6,809 bases of DNA from Verrucomicrobiota bacterium (GTDB lineage Bacteria > Verrucomicrobiota > Verrucomicrobiia > Chthoniobacterales > UBA10450). The DNA lies in NCBI GenBank assembly GCA_003221375.1, contig QHRI01000292.1:4329-11137 (forward strand), written 5' to 3'. The position numbers were made by a program, and so were the translations under genes. This document shows, in pieces, positions 4,843 through 6,809 of this stretch. Below the pieces are notes generated by a model that was given only the letters and a program-made list of their open reading frames with translations, searched no databases and was not told where the DNA came from. Every line of letters begins with the position of its first letter. Position 1 is the first letter of the stretch.

Positions 4843-6035
4843 CATCCAGTCGGGACATCTACATAGGACGAATCCAACTCAGCGACCGATGGACAGCCGA
4901 GCAGTTTGAGAGTTCTAATCAGATCAGCGTGCAAAATTTCAATGGCTCGGGCAACACCAGCGTTACCCGCCGCGCCGAGACCATAAGCATAAGCGCGCCC
5001 GACCAGCACTGCTCGAGCTCCCAGGCACAGCGCTTTGACAATATCGCTACCTCGACGAATACCGCCATCCAGAAGCACTTCGATCTGACCACCTACGCTA
5101 GCCACAACTTCAGGTAAAATGCGCAGAGTCGGCGCAACCAGGTCGAGTTGGCGGCCGCCGTGATTGGAAACAACCAGCGCGTTTGCTCCTGCGTCCACTG
5201 CGCGATGAGCATCGTCTACGGTGTGAATTCCTTTGATCACGATCGGTCCGCTCCATGTTTGACGGATCCAATCAAGATCCTTCCAAGTCACCACTGAATG
5301 TTCGAGAGCCGCGGTAACATCGGCGTATAACATCGGCCCCTTACCCGGGATGACTACATTCGGAAACTTCATCAGTCCGCCATCAGCTAGAAACCCAGCA
5401 AGCCAGCGAGGTTTCATCAATAACTGACTAACAAACGGCAGCTTCGATCCAAGGTTGCCGCTCAATAGTTCTTTAGCTCCATTTCGGAGATCGCGTTCCC
5501 GCATGCCAGCCACCGCCGTGTCGATTGTCACAACCAAAGCTGAAAAGCCGGCGGCTTTCGCGCGTTGGATCGCAGAAAGCGCGCAATCGCGTCCACCCAC
5601 AAGATAAAGCTGATACCAAAGCGGTCCCTTCGATGCCAGCGCAACGTCCTCCAAGCGACAGCCAGACAGCGTTGAAAGCGCATACGCGATTCCGGCAGCC
5701 CCAGCGGCGCTCGCGGCAGCTTCCTCGCCGTGCGGATACATGAGCCGGCTGCTACCGACAGGTGCAAGGATCAAGGGCATGGACAGAGATGTGCCAAGAA
5801 CAGACACGCGCAGATCGCACGGCGGCGTCGCTACCGCGCAACGCGGTCGGAATGTCACTTCTTCAAACGCACGGCAATTCTCGCGGAGCGTCCATTCGTC
5901 TTCCGCGCCGCCATCGATGTAGTCAAATACCACCCGCGGTAGCCGGCGTTTCGCCGCGCGTCGCAGGTCTTCAATGTTCAAAACGCGCGGCGGCTCAACC
6001 GATCGAGCCTTGTCATGTTGAGCGAAGCGAAACAT
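4824..6035 (-). CDS. FMN-dependent alpha-hydroxy-acid oxidase/dehydrogenase
   Basis: This is a member of the glycolate oxidase / L-lactate dehydrogenase / mandelate dehydrogenase family: a TIM barrel that uses FMN to oxidise an L-2-hydroxy acid to the 2-keto acid. Active-site residues are present by alignment to spinach glycolate oxidase: Y39 (FDYIDGGAED), Y144 (WYQLY), D172 (TIDT), K268 (VIKGI), and the catalytic H292 with R295 in SNHGGRQLD. The phosphate-binding LLDGGIRRGSD is at 321-331 and GRAYAYGL at 346-353. No signal peptide or membrane helix is seen, although residues 188-230 form the variable loop that can be a membrane contact in this family. The exact substrate is unresolved. The first ATG (6035) lies inside a REP-like repeat and residues 1-9 (MFRFAQHDK) are repeat sequence; a TTG at 5981 (residue 19) would start where family members usually begin. 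The stop lies in a decayed third repeat copy. The gene is convergent with the MFS gene (25 bp apart) and codirectional with purH. Confidence 0.92.
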   Translation of the reverse strand: MFRFAQHDKARSVEPPRVLNIEDLRRAAKRRLPRVVFDYIDGGAEDEWTLRENCRAFEEVTFRPRCAVATPPCDLRVSVLGTSLSMPLILAPVGSSRLMYPHGEEAAASAAGAAGIAYALSTLSGCRLEDVALASKGPLWYQLYLVGGRDCALSAIQRAKAAGFSALVVTIDTAVAGMRERDLRNGAKELLSGNLGSKLPFVSQLLMKPRWLAGFLADGGLMKFPNVVIPGKGPMLYADVTAALEHSVVTWKDLDWIRQTWSGPIVIKGIHTVDDAHRAVDAGANALVVSNHGGRQLDLVAPTLRILPEVVASVGGQIEVLLDGGIRRGSDIVKALCLGARAVLVGRAYAYGLGAAGNAGVARAIEILHADLIRTLKLLGCPSVAELDSSYVDVPTGWLRNDK

Positions 6036-6041
6036 CTCTGA
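6009..6041 (+). repeat. REP-like repeat, copy A (plus orientation)
   Basis: This 33-bp unit starts CTTGTCATGTTGAGCG and ends AACATCTCTGA. It agrees at 27 of 33 positions with the reverse complement of copy B (6075-6107). Within it, ATGTT pairs with AACAT around GAGCGAAGCGA, so each unit is itself a small hairpin. It overlaps the ATG and first nine codons of the oxidase gene. Confidence 0.8.
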
Positions 6042-6074
6042 CTATTGGTTTGGCCAGCAGGTTGAAAGACACGA

Positions 6075-6107
6075 TCTGAGATTCTTCGCTCCGCTCAGAA
6101 TGACAAG
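6075..6107 (-). repeat. REP-like repeat, copy B (minus orientation)
   Basis: Read on the minus strand it starts CTTGTCATTCTGAGCG and ends AGAATCTCAGA. Its inner stem ATTCT/AGAAT differs from that of copy A (ATGTT/AACAT) at two base pairs, both changed on both sides so pairing is kept. It lies in inverse orientation to copy A, 33 bp away and 11 bp beyond the purH stop. Together the two could also fold into one long stem-loop in the transcript running from purH to the oxidase gene. Confidence 0.8.
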
Positions 6108-6118
6108 AGGAATGCGTC

Positions 6119-6808
6119 TCAGTGGCGAAAATGCCGGACGCCAGTGAAGATCATCGCGATGTTGCGCTCATTCGCGGCGGCGATCACTTCGTCGTCGCGG
6201 ACTGATCCCCCCGGTTGAATGGCGCATGTCGCGCCGGCCTCGGCTGCCGCAATCAAGCCATCGGGAAATGGAAAAAATGCGTCACTCGCAACTGCGCTGC
6301 CTTTGAGCAACAACCCGGCCTCTTTCGCTTTCCAGATCGCAATGCGCGACGCATCGATGCGCGACATTTGTCCCGCGCCGATCCCAAGTGTCCGGTCCGC
6401 CTTCGCATAAACAATCGCGTTTGATTTTACATGTTTAACCACTCGCCAACCAAACAACATCGCTTTCAGTTCCGTCTTGGTCGGTCGCCTCTTTGTAACG
6501 ATGTTCCGCGTAGCTTCCTCTGCAATATCCGCGTCCTGGACCAGCACGCCGCCGCAGACGGAACGAATATCGACCGCGGGTCTTGCGCTGGTCGTTGATG
6601 TCGCCAATCGAATCAGCCGCAGATTTTTTTTCTTCTGCAAGATGCTGCGCGCTTCGGGCTCAAAATCTGGCGCAATAATCACCTCGCTGAAGATCTCGCT
6701 GATCATTTTCGCCAGCGCTTCGGTCAACGGACGGTTGCATATGATAATTCCGCCAAAGGGCGCCTGTTTGTCCGTGGCAAACGCCTTATTCCAAGCCTTG
6801 GGAAGATC
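6119..6808 (-). CDS. purH: Bifunctional AICAR transformylase / IMP cyclohydrolase PurH, C-terminal part
   Basis: The minus-strand frame is open from the right window edge to a TGA at 6119-6121, giving the last 229 residues of PurH (full length is usually a little over 500). PurH performs the last two steps of IMP synthesis: formylation of AICAR with 10-formyl-tetrahydrofolate, then ring closure. Only the C-terminal transformylase domain is here, beginning at AWNKAF and [12 protein letters not shown]. It shows [18 protein letters not shown], the nucleotide-contacting KSNAIVYA (6404-6427), [38 protein letters not shown] and the very conserved ending FTGVRHFRH. The catalytic Lys-His pair and the cyclohydrolase domain lie upstream, outside the window. 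A TTG at 6725-6727 is internal to the gene and is not its start. An inverted REP-like pair follows within 11 bp of the stop and may act on the 3' end of the transcript. Confidence 0.97.
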   Translation of the reverse strand, partial: DLPKAWNKAFATDKQAPFGGIIICNRPLTEALAKMISEIFSEVIIAPDFEPEARSILQKKKNLRLIRLATSTTSARPAVDIRSVCGGVLVQDADIAEEATRNIVTKRRPTKTELKAMLFGWRVVKHVKSNAIVYAKADRTLGIGAGQMSRIDASRIAIWKAKEAGLLLKGSAVASDAFFPFPDGLIAAAEAGATCAIQPGGSVRDDEVIAAANERNIAMIFTGVRHFRH

Positions 6809-6809
6809 G

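Noticed and set aside
5525..6079. Several plus-strand open frames antisense to the oxidase N-terminal half
   Set aside because: Arg/Gln-rich shadows of a conserved gene; none shows a domain or start signal.
1..6809. CRISPR array, insertion sequence, toxin-antitoxin pair or phage module
   Set aside because: No regularly spaced repeats, transposase or integrase motifs, or small overlapping gene pairs of that type are visible anywhere in the window.

Overview
This looks like an ordinary chromosomal segment from a free-living bacterium with moderate GC by eye. My best guess is a soil-type Verrucomicrobiota (Chthoniobacterales / Udaeobacter-like). That rests on remembered resemblance of the short omega subunit, the small two-helix membrane protein and the dispersed repeat, not on a search, so treat it as a hypothesis. 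Several genes lack an obvious Shine-Dalgarno sequence.

Layout. On the minus strand at the left, three genes run in the order rpoZ (omega subunit, 1300-1521), smpB (tmRNA partner, 756-1220) and a membrane-anchored short-chain dehydrogenase (1-606, cut by the window edge). They are probably co-transcribed from promoters in the gene-free leader at 1522-1859. A tRNA-Pro(CGG) gene at 1860-1933 opens a plus-strand stretch. It continues with two adjacent hairpins, a seven-helix membrane protein (2030-2575, DUF4203/TMEM198-like) and a small two-helix membrane protein (2624-2827). A class I SAM-dependent methyltransferase (minus, 2947-3585) then diverges from an MFS transporter (plus, 3617-4798), with 31 bp between their starts. 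The transporter converges on an FMN-dependent alpha-hydroxy-acid oxidase/dehydrogenase (minus, 4824-6035). To its right is the C-terminal part of purH (minus, 6119-6808), which enters from outside the window.

Functionally the window mixes housekeeping (transcription, trans-translation, tRNA, purine synthesis) with accessory metabolism (oxidoreductases, transport, methylation). The oxidase and transporter could act on related organic acids, but their convergent arrangement gives no operon support for that.

I do not see a CRISPR array, insertion sequence, phage module, toxin-antitoxin pair or other clearly new multi-gene system. The most interesting observations are smaller. An inverted pair of REP-like repeats lies between purH and the oxidase gene, and the two copies differ by compensatory base-pair changes. 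That repeat supplies the apparent start codon of the oxidase, and a degenerate third copy supplies its stop. The MFS transporter appears to have lost one transmembrane helix by a clean in-frame deletion.
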